The translations under genes and the position numbers were made by a program. The notes under the pieces were generated by a model, which saw only the letters and a program-made list of their open reading frames with translations, had not been told where the DNA came from and ran no database searches. From the NCBI GenBank assembly GCA_003428585.1, contig QVQC01000023.1, positions 1 through 45,970 of the forward strand: a DNA stretch of 45,970 nt, written 5' to 3'. How positions within the stretch are numbered: the first letter of the stretch is position 1; each line of letters opens with the position of its first letter. Shown one piece after another: positions 1-7,535 of this stretch. The DNA is from Nioella halotolerans. GTDB lineage: Bacteria > Pseudomonadota > Alphaproteobacteria > Rhodobacterales > Rhodobacteraceae.

Positions 1-171
1 ATCGCCGTGCCGGGGGGCGGCCCGGCGATGCGCGGCGCCTTCGGCGCTATTCGCGCGGGGCGCGCATCGCCATGACATTCCCTTTTGTCCGCGCAACCAG
101 CTTTCATGACTGTAGATGCTGACCCAAACGGAGCCGTTTCATGAGCTTTCGACCCCAAGAGCAGGAAAGCC
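1..171. other. Left edge, no gene recognised
   Basis: I see no convincing gene here. A minus-strand frame from an ATG at 78 stays open to the window edge, but 26 codons of arginine/alanine-rich sequence without a clear ribosome site are not enough to call a gene. A plus-strand ATG at 72 gives only 16 codons. This is probably the intergenic region downstream of glmM. Confidence 0.4.
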
Positions 172-1515
172 TCAGATGACAGCCTCCACCGCCGAGACGA
201 CCTCGCCGACCACCGCCTGCAACAGAACCTCGTCCTCGCATTCCGCCATCACGCGGATCAAGGGCTCGGTCCCCGACTTGCGAATGAGCAGCCGGCCGGA
301 CCCGTTCAGCCGCCCCTCGGCCGCGGCAATCGCGGCCTGCACCGGCGCGGCCTCCAGCGGCGTCTGCCCGGCGGAAAAGCGCACGTTCTGCAAGAGCTGC
401 GGCACCCTTTCGAAATTTCGGGCCAACATGCTGGCCGGTTTGCCCGTGCGCACCATTTCTGCGAGGAATTGCAACCCAGCGATCAGCCCGTCGCCGGTGG
501 TAGCATAGTCGGTCATCACGATATGGCCCGATTGTTCGCCACCGAGGTTGAGACCGTGGCGGCGCATCGCCTCCACCACGTAGCGGTCGCCCACCGGAGT
601 GCGGTGCAGGTTTATCGCGCGTTCGGAAAGGAAGCGTTCCAGCCCGAGATTCGACATCACGGTGGCTGCCAGCGTGTGGCCCTTCAGGCGGCCCTCCTCG
701 GCCCAGCGATTGGCGAAAAGCGCCATGATCTGGTCGCCATCAGCGATCTCGCCGGTCTCGTCGATCAGGATCACGCGGTCGGCGTCGCCATCAAGGCAAA
801 TGCCCAGATCGGCCCCGACCTCGCGGACCTTCGCCTGCGCGGCCTGCGGCTGGGTCGAGCCGACGCCGTCGTTGATGTTGAAGCCGTCGGGGTCCACCCC
901 GAGCGGCACCACGTCGGCGCCCAGTTCCCACAGCACCTCCGGCGCGGCGCGGTAGGCGGCCCCGTTCGCGCAGTCGATCACCACCTTCAGCCCATCGAGG
1001 TTGCAGCCATCGGGGAAGGTGCGCTTGACCCGTTCCACGTAACGCGCGCGACCGGTGTCGATGCGCTTGGCGCGGCCGATATTCTCCGCCTGCGCGGGCT
1101 GGATCTCGGAAAACACCAGCCGCTCGATCTCTGCTTCGGCCGCGTCGTCGAGCTTGAAGCCATCCGGCCCGAAGAACTTGATGCCGTTATCCGTCGCCGG
1201 GTTGTGACTGGCCGAGATCATCACCCCCACATCGGCCCGCATCGATGTGGTCAGCAGCCCCACGGCGGGAGTCGGCACCGGCCCCAGCAACAGCACGTTC
1301 ATGCCCGTGGAGGTGAAGCCGGCGGTCAGCGCATTCTCGATCATGTAGCCCGACAGCCGCGTGTCCTTGCCGATCACCACCCGGTGGCCGGGGCTCTGGT
1401 CGCGCCGGAAATGGCGCCCTGCCGCTGCGCCCAGTTTCAAGGCCAGCTCCGCCGTCATCGGCGGCGTGTTCGCCTGCCCGCGCACACCATCGGTGCCGAA
1501 AAGCCTGCGTGTCAT
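172..1515 (-). CDS. glmM: Phosphoglucosamine mutase GlmM
   Basis: Cytoplasmic enzyme converting glucosamine-6-phosphate to glucosamine-1-phosphate, on the route to UDP-GlcNAc for peptidoglycan and lipopolysaccharide. The 447-residue product has the full alpha-D-phosphohexomutase layout: N-terminal LFGTDGVRG, the phosphoserine loop [17 protein letters not shown], the metal loop DGDADR, the sugar-binding GEQSGH motif, and the C-terminal phosphate-binding [12 protein letters not shown]. The frame is open upstream from a TTG at 1542. I chose the ATG at 1515 because [13 protein letters not shown] is where the family starts and because this ATG overlaps the folP stop as ATGA, implying coupled translation. 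It is the last gene of a folB-folP-glmM operon. Length and motifs are normal. Confidence 0.97.
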   Translation of the reverse strand: MTRRLFGTDGVRGQANTPPMTAELALKLGAAAGRHFRRDQSPGHRVVIGKDTRLSGYMIENALTAGFTSTGMNVLLLGPVPTPAVGLLTTSMRADVGVMISASHNPATDNGIKFFGPDGFKLDDAAEAEIERLVFSEIQPAQAENIGRAKRIDTGRARYVERVKRTFPDGCNLDGLKVVIDCANGAAYRAAPEVLWELGADVVPLGVDPDGFNINDGVGSTQPQAAQAKVREVGADLGICLDGDADRVILIDETGEIADGDQIMALFANRWAEEGRLKGHTLAATVMSNLGLERFLSERAINLHRTPVGDRYVVEAMRRHGLNLGGEQSGHIVMTDYATTGDGLIAGLQFLAEMVRTGKPASMLARNFERVPQLLQNVRFSAGQTPLEAAPVQAAIAAAEGRLNGSGRLLIRKSGTEPLIRVMAECEDEVLLQAVVGEVVSAVEAVI

Positions 1516-2525
1516 GCCTGTCCCCTCGCTGCCGCGCGCCAAAGCGCGATCATTTGTCGGTGGACTTGCGTATCATGAACCCGGAGCATCTGGACACCCT
1601 GCCCCAGCGCCCATAGGCCGATTGCCGCCGATGCGGGGCCCCGGTCGTGAGCGTCGGGGATCGCCCCGATGCGCCCGATGCTGGCCTTGCGCGACACCCC
1701 CAGCAGAAGCGGGCAGCCAAGCGCGTGAAAGAGCGAAATCCGCCCGATGAGCGCGAGGTTGTCGCGGTCGCGCTTGCCGAACCCGATGCCCGGGTCGACG
1801 AGGATGCGCGCGCGCGGGATGCCGGCGGCCTCGGCCCGCGCCACGGATGTTTCAAGACTGTCATAAACGTCTAGCAGAACGTCCGTGTATTCGGGATTGT
1901 CCTGCATCGTTTCGGGCAGGCCCTGCGCGTGCATCAGGCAGACCGGCACGCCGGCCTCGTGGGCAAGCCCCGGCATATCCGTATCGAAGGTGAAGGCCGA
2001 GACATCGTTGATCAGCCCCGCCCCGGCGACAAGCGCGGCGCGCGCCACGGGCGCCTTGCGGGTGTCGATGGAGATCGGCACGTCGATCCCGGCCGCCCGA
2101 ATGGCCTCGATCACCGGAACGGTGCGGGCGATTTCCGCGTCCACCGGCACCTCCTGCGCGCCGGGGCGCGTGCTTTCACCGCCGACGTCGAGGATATGCG
2201 CGCCCTCCGCCAGCATCCGGGTGACCTGCGTCATGGCGGCCTCGCGGCTGTTGAACTCGCCGCCATCGGAAAAGCTGTCGGGCGTGAGATTGAGGATGCC
2301 CATGATCCGGGGATTGTCGAGCGCGAGACCCGCGACGGGCATGCGCGGCGCGGTCAGGCGGCCGAGCACATCGGGGGGCACTGCCGCAGCGGGGATAACG
2401 CGCGGTGCGCGGCCCCGCGACAATTCCTCGACATGGGTGAACCACGCCCATGTGCCGGCAAGCGGCTGCGCATCCACGGGTCGGGCCGGGTCTGTCTGGG
2501 CGATGGGGCGGTAATAAAGAGGCAT
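1512..2525 (-). CDS. folP: Dihydropteroate synthase FolP
   Basis: Condenses 6-hydroxymethyl-dihydropterin pyrophosphate with p-aminobenzoate to dihydropteroate; this is the sulfonamide target enzyme. The 337-residue product has the pterin-binding TIM-barrel signatures [16 protein letters not shown] and [13 protein letters not shown], then [15 protein letters not shown] and [12 protein letters not shown]. About 70 residues precede the first signature ([16 protein letters not shown]), longer than in E. coli FolP; this extension is mostly proline/alanine-rich. The frame runs open to a TTG at 2639. I prefer the ATG at 2525, but the exact start is uncertain. The gene lies 117 bp downstream of folB and overlaps glmM by 4 bp. 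Confidence 0.95.
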   Translation of the reverse strand: MPLYYRPIAQTDPARPVDAQPLAGTWAWFTHVEELSRGRAPRVIPAAAVPPDVLGRLTAPRMPVAGLALDNPRIMGILNLTPDSFSDGGEFNSREAAMTQVTRMLAEGAHILDVGGESTRPGAQEVPVDAEIARTVPVIEAIRAAGIDVPISIDTRKAPVARAALVAGAGLINDVSAFTFDTDMPGLAHEAGVPVCLMHAQGLPETMQDNPEYTDVLLDVYDSLETSVARAEAAGIPRARILVDPGIGFGKRDRDNLALIGRISLFHALGCPLLLGVSRKASIGRIGAIPDAHDRGPASAAIGLWALGQGVQMLRVHDTQVHRQMIALWRAAARGQA

Positions 2526-2642
2526 CGGCAGGCAATCCTTGTCACGGGCCGTGTCGCGGGGCGACTCTTCGCGCGCAACGGGCACGGTGGCCCCGGCGCT
2601 CGGTGCGTGTCCGATAGCGCCCGTGGCAGGTGGGGGCAAGCC

Positions 2643-3566
2643 TCACGGATCGGGCATCGCCCGCGCATCCAGCACGGTCAGCGCGATATCGGCCCCGGGG
2701 GCGGAGCCGCCGAAGAACAGCATCCCCTCCGCCTCGAAGCTGCGCGCCAGCCACTGCGCCAGATCCTCGCCGGAGCGCATGCCCGGCCCCGGCCCCTCGA
2801 CGCTGTCGAGCACCAGTTTCGACGGCGCCCAGACCGAAATGCGCCCGTGCTTCATCGCCCAGTCCAGTTCTGTCCGGCTGTCAACCACGACGCAGCGGTC
2901 ATCGCGGCTGGCCAGGATCCAGGCGTTCTGTTCGATGGCCAGAAGGTCGATCCGGCGTTGCGGCATGGCGTGGCGGGCCTCTGGCACCGGCGCGTCGGGC
3001 CGTCCCACGCAAAGGATCAGCGGCGCGCCCCGCATCTCCAGCCGGTCCAGCAGCGCCGGCAGGTCGTCGCGCGCGATCGCGGCGTTGGACAGAAACACCA
3101 CCAAGGGATGCGGCGCGCCGTCCTTGAGCAGCGACAGGTGCGGACGCTCGGGCGCGCTGCGCACGATCTCGACGCCAAGCGCGAAGGGCCCGCGATCCAG
3201 CTTCTCGATGCGCACGAAACAGCGCGCGGCCAGCGGGTGGACGAGAATCCGCTCGGCAATCCGGGCGGCGAGGGTTTCCAGAAGGTTCAGGCGCTCGGCC
3301 TGCAACTCGACGTCGATGGCCTCGACGATCGTGTCGTAAGACAGGATCCGGTCGACATCGTCGGCATGCGCGTCGGCGGCGGACCGCACCTCCACCACCA
3401 CGTTGAAGCGCACCCGTTGCAACAAGCCGCGTTCCTGTTGAAACGCGCCGATCTCCACCTCGCGTTCATGATCGGAAAGACTGATCCGGTCCAGCGGATC
3501 GGGGCCGGCGGTGGCCTTGGCGCGTTCCGAAGGATGCGCGAAGGCGAGGCGGGTTTCATCGGACAT
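2643..3566 (-). CDS. folB: Dihydroneopterin aldolase FolB with C-terminal kinase-like domain
   Basis: The N-terminal half (about residues 25-140) matches dihydroneopterin aldolase, which makes 6-hydroxymethyl-dihydropterin in folate synthesis: ISLSDHEREVEIGAFQQERG, the segment ILSYDTIVEAI and the catalytic-region stretch LNLLETLAARIAERIL. The protein is 307 residues, far longer than the usual about 120. The extra C-terminal part (about 150-300) contains RIDLLAIEQNAW, HGRISVWAPSKLVL and MRSGEDLAQWLARSFEAEG, which remind me of small amino-acid-kinase-fold proteins (those with a D-x-T-S-D-S-x-A-x-WLA pattern). That assignment is inference. A good ribosome site (GGAGGT) precedes the ATG. It is the first gene of the folB-folP-glmM operon. 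It is not a FolK fusion: no pyrophosphokinase motif is visible. Confidence 0.88.
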   Translation of the reverse strand: MSDETRLAFAHPSERAKATAGPDPLDRISLSDHEREVEIGAFQQERGLLQRVRFNVVVEVRSAADAHADDVDRILSYDTIVEAIDVELQAERLNLLETLAARIAERILVHPLAARCFVRIEKLDRGPFALGVEIVRSAPERPHLSLLKDGAPHPLVVFLSNAAIARDDLPALLDRLEMRGAPLILCVGRPDAPVPEARHAMPQRRIDLLAIEQNAWILASRDDRCVVVDSRTELDWAMKHGRISVWAPSKLVLDSVEGPGPGMRSGEDLAQWLARSFEAEGMLFFGGSAPGADIALTVLDARAMPDP

Positions 3567-3689
3567 GGGGCGGGACCTCCGGGGCGGCGGTTTCGTGACG
3601 TCCGCGCCGGTCTAGCAGGTCGCGGCGCGCACCGCACGACCCAGAGGCGTCGCGGCAGGCGAGGAATGCGACGCGCGCGGACGGCCTTC

Positions 3690-4376
3690 TCAACGCCCGA
3701 GGTAGAAGAGATGCGTCCCGATTTCGGCGGTTTGCGGGAAGCTGCGCGCCCAGTCCGGGCTGACCCAGTTGGCGTGGTAATGCGTCGCGCCGCCGGTCAG
3801 GCCGCGCGGGCCGCCATCCATCATGATCCGCGCGATCTTGCCAAGCCGCTGGTGCGTGGCGTGATCGGTCACCGTCTCGGGCTGGCCATCGCAGGTATAG
3901 GTGAACTGGCAGGCGAGGCGCCGCCCGGTGCCCTGGTTGACAACGTCGCAGATCGTGTCGGGATAATTGACATGATCGACCCGGTTCAGCACCACCTCCG
4001 CCACCGCGAACTGGCCCGCGACGGTTTCGCCGCGCGCCTCGAAATACAGCGCTTCGGTCAGGCACTGCCATTCACGCCCGCCGCGCGGAGGCGGCATCGC
4101 GTCAAGATCGACCGCACTGTAGGGCGCCTGCCCGGTCGATGGCGCGTCCTGCCCGGTATACGGCGAGCCAAGCGCCGCAAGCCTGAGCGGGCTGACCGAG
4201 CGCATGCCACTGTGTTCCTGCCCCATCACTGACGAAAAAAGCGACCCGAGCGAAGCCGTCGGATCGGTCGAGGTGGAGGCGGTCACGTCCGCCGTCGCCG
4301 CAGAGGCGTTTATCATAAGCGCGACACCGGCAGCTTGCGCCGCGCGCAGGATCGTCAACTGTCCCATTCCGGGCAT
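3690..4376 (-). CDS. Cell wall hydrolase, SleB/CwlJ family
   Basis: Probable exported peptidoglycan hydrolase of the SleB catalytic family. The N-terminus is hydrophobic (LTILRAAQAAGVALMINASAATA), consistent with a signal peptide. It is followed by a low-complexity linker and, from about residue 105, the hydrolase domain, with the catalytic-Glu helix CLTEALYFEARGE, then QFAVAEVVLNRV, CDVVNQG, CQFTYTCDG, and the C-terminal GGATHYHANWVSPDWA. Two in-frame ATGs (4376 and 4367) are equally possible starts and neither has a clear ribosome site. The gene is on its own between folB and the PPDK-like gene. The family is best known from spore germination but is common in alphaproteobacteria, where it probably acts in vegetative wall turnover. 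Confidence 0.88.
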   Translation of the reverse strand: MPGMGQLTILRAAQAAGVALMINASAATADVTASTSTDPTASLGSLFSSVMGQEHSGMRSVSPLRLAALGSPYTGQDAPSTGQAPYSAVDLDAMPPPRGGREWQCLTEALYFEARGETVAGQFAVAEVVLNRVDHVNYPDTICDVVNQGTGRRLACQFTYTCDGQPETVTDHATHQRLGKIARIMMDGGPRGLTGGATHYHANWVSPDWARSFPQTAEIGTHLFYLGR

Positions 4377-4464
4377 CCCCCATTGACCGGCGTTCCCCGG
4401 CCCTGCTTCATCCAACGTCTACCGGATTGATCGCGCATCGACCAAACCGGACCACAATCTAGTG

Positions 4465-4500
4465 AGCCCCCCTTAACAAGACCCCAACGGATAGGGGGCT
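4465..4500 (-). terminator. Weak inverted repeat after the PPDK-like gene
   Basis: An 8-bp inverted repeat (AGCCCCCT on the minus strand, returning as AGGGGGCT-type sequence) with an internal loop of about 19 nt lies 50 bp past the PPDK-like stop. No T-run follows, so a terminator role is only a possibility. Confidence 0.25.
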
Positions 4501-4550
4501 TGCATCGGGACTCACCGGCACAATGATGTAATGACCGGGAATCGCGCCCT

Positions 4551-7064
4551 TTATGTGTCGGCAATGGACAGTTGTGCGGCCGCAAGTTTGGCGACCGGCA
4601 CCCGGAACGGCGAGCAGGAGACATAATCGAAGCCCGCCGCCCGGCTGAACGCGATCGAATCGGGGTCGCCGCCATGTTCGCCGCAAATCGACAGGGTCAC
4701 GCCGGGCCGCGCCTCGCGCCCCCGCGCGGCGCCGATCAGCAAAAGCTCGCCCACGCCGTCGCGGTCCAGCCGCTGGAACGGATCCTCCGGGTAGACGCCC
4801 TGGTTGACATACGAGGACATGAAGCGGCCGGCATCGTCGCGCGACAAGCCGTAGGTCATCTGCGTCAGGTCGTTGGTGCCGAAGGACAGGAAGGCGGCGT
4901 GTTCCGCGATCTCGCCCGCGCGCAGGGCCGCACGCGGCGTTTCCACCATCACCCCCAGCCGGTAGGTGAAGTTCACCCCGGTTTCATTGCGCACCGCGGC
5001 GGCGACGGCGTCGACGTGATCCTTGATCAGTTCCACCTCGCGCTTGGCGCTGACCAGCGGGATCATGATTTCCGGCACCACCGGCGCCTTGCCCTCGGAG
5101 GCGACGACCGTGGCCTCGAAGATGGCGCGCGCCTGCATCTCGTAGATGCCGGGGATGGTGATGCCGAGCCGCACCCCCCGCATGCCGAGCATCGGGTTGA
5201 ATTCCTGAAGATGCTCGATCCGCGCCGCGACGCGGCTGACCGGCAGGTCCAGCGCCTCGGCCAGCGCCCGGATGCCGTCACGGTCGCTGGGCAGGAATTC
5301 GTGCAGCGGCGGGTCGAACAGGCGGATGGTGACGGGCTGGCCCTCCATCAGTTCGAAAAGCTCGATGAAATCGCCGCGCTGCATCGGCAACAGCCGTTCC
5401 AGCGTCGCGCGCCGATCCTCGGGATCCTCGGCGAAGATCATCTCGCGCATCACCGTCAGGCGGATCGGGTCGAAGAACATGTGCTCGGTCCGGCAAAGCC
5501 CGATGCCGTCCACCCCGAAGGTCTGCGCCAGCCGGGCATCCTCGGCGGTGTCGGCATTGGCGCGGATCCCGATGTCGCGCGCCGCGTCGGCCCATTCCAG
5601 CAGCGTGGCGAAGGCGCCGCCCATGGCGGGCTCGATCATCTCGGCGGCGCCGGCCAGAACCGCGCCCGAACTGCCGTCGACGGTGATCACGTCGCCCTCG
5701 TGGAACACCTTTCGCCCGGGCACGGTCAGGGTCTTGCGGCGCATGTCGAGTTGCAGGTCGGTGGCGCCGGACACGCAAGGCACGCCGAGGCCGCGCGCGA
5801 TGACCGCGGCGTGGCTGGTCATGCCACCGCGTTCGGTCACGATCGCGTCAGCGGCATGCATGCCCCGGATATCCTCCGGGCTGGTTTCACGGCGCACGAG
5901 GATGCACGGCTCGCCCTGCGAACTGGCGGCCTGCGCGGCGGGGGCGGAAAACACGATCTTGCCGGTGGCCGCCCCCGGCGCGGCGGCGATCCCGGTGGTC
6001 AGAACGTCGCGAACCGCGGTCGGGTTCACCTGCCGGTGCATGAGCTGGTTGAGCGTGAAGGGCGCGATCCGCATCAGCGCCTCGTTGCGGGTGATGACGC
6101 CTTCCTCGGCCAGATCGACGGCGATGCGGACCTCGGCCCGCGCCGAGCGTGGCACGTTCACTGCATCGAGGATCGCAAGGTGTCCCTCCATCAGGGTGAA
6201 CTCGATCTGCATCTCGTCACGCAGACGCGCGCGGATGAGCCGCCCCGCCTCGCGCAGCGCCGCGACCTGTTCGGGGCAGCGATCCTCCAGCGCCACGCCG
6301 CGCGGGTCGCTTTCTATGAACTGGGCCTTGGCCTCGCGCAGCGCCGCACGCCCCTGGCTTTGCGGCAGGTAGCGACCGGTGATCTGCGGCTCGCCGGACT
6401 CGGACGAGACGAACTGCACCACGCCGGCGCCGGTCTCGCCGCCGCCGACGGAGATCGCCATCCGCTGCACCACCAGCCCCAGCCCGGCATCGGCGGGCGC
6501 CCCCTTGGCCTGCCGCAGAAGCCGCGTCGAGGTGCCCTCCCACGCGCGCGCCATGGAGCGCAGCACCTCGGTCAGTTGAGTCTCGATATCCTGCGGGAAC
6601 GGCTCGTCCATCTCGTCCTCGAAATGGGCAAGCGCGGTGCGCACCGAGAGCGTCCCGGCAAAGAGATCCTCGTCAAGGCGCAGGATTTCGACCGCGTAGG
6701 TGCGGATGAACGACAGGTAAAGATGATCCGCCGCCGCCTGCCCGTGTTCGGCGGCGATGCGCGCGGCGACGGCATCGTTCATGCCGATATTGAGCACCGT
6801 GCCCGGCCCGCCCCAGTCCGGCATCTCGCTTGACGAGCGCACGGACAGCAGATCGCCCGCCTCGAAGATGTCGGCCAGCCGCGCCACGTCGGGCACGTGG
6901 CCCTTGGCCAGCCGCCGCACCGTGTCGAAGGACAGCGCCACCGACAACGGCACCGGCAGGTCCAGCCGCACCAGCCGCTGAAGGCACTTGGCGCGGTTGC
7001 CGTGCTGGTCGTTGGAAATCGGCGCCGTGGGCGTGATTTGCAACATCTCGGGGGAGTCGGGCAT
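4551..7064 (-). CDS. Divergent pyruvate phosphate dikinase-like (PEP-utilising) protein
   Basis: An 837-residue protein with the three-part PPDK layout. The central phosphohistidine domain is intact: SPEDIRGMHAADAIVTERGG then MTSHAAVIARGLGVPCVSG, phospho-His near residue 418. The C-terminal PEP/pyruvate barrel is also intact: GIGLCRTEHMFF, LEFNPMLGMRG-type sequence, SFGTNDLTQMTYG, and the catalytic Cys in SICGEHGGDPDS near residue 794. The N-terminal nucleotide-binding domain is shortened and changed. The usual opening GGKGANL region reads NDQHGNRAKCLQ; the TRNP segment reads VSSESG; and the LQTR motif that contacts ATP reads LDAV (about 299-302). It could be a variant PPDK with altered phosphate donor or a regulatory PEP-binding protein. 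The start ATG at 7064 is the only good candidate. Canonical PPDK is about 870-900 residues. Confidence 0.85.
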   Translation of the reverse strand: MPDSPEMLQITPTAPISNDQHGNRAKCLQRLVRLDLPVPLSVALSFDTVRRLAKGHVPDVARLADIFEAGDLLSVRSSSEMPDWGGPGTVLNIGMNDAVAARIAAEHGQAAADHLYLSFIRTYAVEILRLDEDLFAGTLSVRTALAHFEDEMDEPFPQDIETQLTEVLRSMARAWEGTSTRLLRQAKGAPADAGLGLVVQRMAISVGGGETGAGVVQFVSSESGEPQITGRYLPQSQGRAALREAKAQFIESDPRGVALEDRCPEQVAALREAGRLIRARLRDEMQIEFTLMEGHLAILDAVNVPRSARAEVRIAVDLAEEGVITRNEALMRIAPFTLNQLMHRQVNPTAVRDVLTTGIAAAPGAATGKIVFSAPAAQAASSQGEPCILVRRETSPEDIRGMHAADAIVTERGGMTSHAAVIARGLGVPCVSGATDLQLDMRRKTLTVPGRKVFHEGDVITVDGSSGAVLAGAAEMIEPAMGGAFATLLEWADAARDIGIRANADTAEDARLAQTFGVDGIGLCRTEHMFFDPIRLTVMREMIFAEDPEDRRATLERLLPMQRGDFIELFELMEGQPVTIRLFDPPLHEFLPSDRDGIRALAEALDLPVSRVAARIEHLQEFNPMLGMRGVRLGITIPGIYEMQARAIFEATVVASEGKAPVVPEIMIPLVSAKREVELIKDHVDAVAAAVRNETGVNFTYRLGVMVETPRAALRAGEIAEHAAFLSFGTNDLTQMTYGLSRDDAGRFMSSYVNQGVYPEDPFQRLDRDGVGELLLIGAARGREARPGVTLSICGEHGGDPDSIAFSRAAGFDYVSCSPFRVPVAKLAAAQLSIADT

Positions 7065-7249
7065 CTCTTGTGCACTCGCAGCAAAACTGCGGTGACCATA
7101 CAGGCTGTGCCGCGCGGGTCCAGTGCGGTGTTGCGCGCCGGATGCCGCGATGTCGCCGCGCTGGCGCGCGCCGATCCGCGCCCTCTTCGCTGACGCTCAT
7201 CGGGCGGGCGCGTTGACCCGACTGGGTGGTGCGGGATGGATAGCTTGGA

Positions 7250-7310
7250 GGGGGCGCTGCCCCCGTCGCCCTTCGGGCGACTCCCCCGGGGTATTTGGAC
7301 AAAGAAGAAG
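7250..7310. repeat. Roseobacter-type intergenic element, copy 1
   Basis: Two GC hairpins (GGGGGC-GCT-GCCCCC at 7250-7264 and GTCGCCC-TTC-GGGCGAC at 7265-7281) are followed by a 20-bp core at 7291-7310 (GTATTTGGACAAAGAAGAAG). The same core recurs at 29261-29280 and 43227-43246. It lies downstream of glyS. It may act in transcript termination or 3' end stability; that role is inference. Confidence 0.75.
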
Positions 7311-7335
7311 GGCGGAGTTGCGCGCCCGGCAAGCC

Positions 7336-7534
7336 GGGGAGCCTGCTCCTCCAGGGCTACGCCCGTTCGCAGGCGAAACGCTCCACTGGAGCGTTTCCGG
7401 GGAGCCTGCCTGCCCGGGGCTACGCCCGTTCGCAGGCGAAACGCTCCACTGGAGCGTTTCCGGGGAGCCTGCCTGTCCGGGGCTCCGCCCGTTCGCAGGC
7501 GAAACGCTCCACTGGAGCGTTTCCGGGGAGCCTG
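7336..7534. repeat. 63-bp tandem repeat, three copies plus partial
   Basis: Copies begin with GGGGAGCCTG at 7336, 7399 and 7462, exactly 63 bp apart, with a partial fourth at 7525. Each carries a near-perfect palindrome, GAAACGCTCCA-C-TGGAGCGTTTC, next to GGCTACGCCCGTTCGCAGGC. Copies 2 and 3 are nearly identical; copy 1 differs near its start. The block ends 1 bp before the glyS stop codon, so it forms the 3' trailer of glyS mRNA. Open frames across it exist in several phases only because 63 is a multiple of three. Confidence 0.9.
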
Positions 7535-7535
7535 C

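Noticed and set aside
1929..4232. 767-codon open frame on the plus strand
   Set aside because: It is antisense to folP, folB and the SleB-type gene, which all show family motifs; high GC leaves the opposite strand open, and the product is His/Arg/Gly-rich without any motif.
4572..6833. 753-codon open frame on the plus strand
   Set aside because: Antisense shadow of the PPDK-like gene, with shadow-type composition.
7336..7534. CRISPR array
   Set aside because: The units are contiguous tandem repeats with no distinct spacers, and no cas gene is present.
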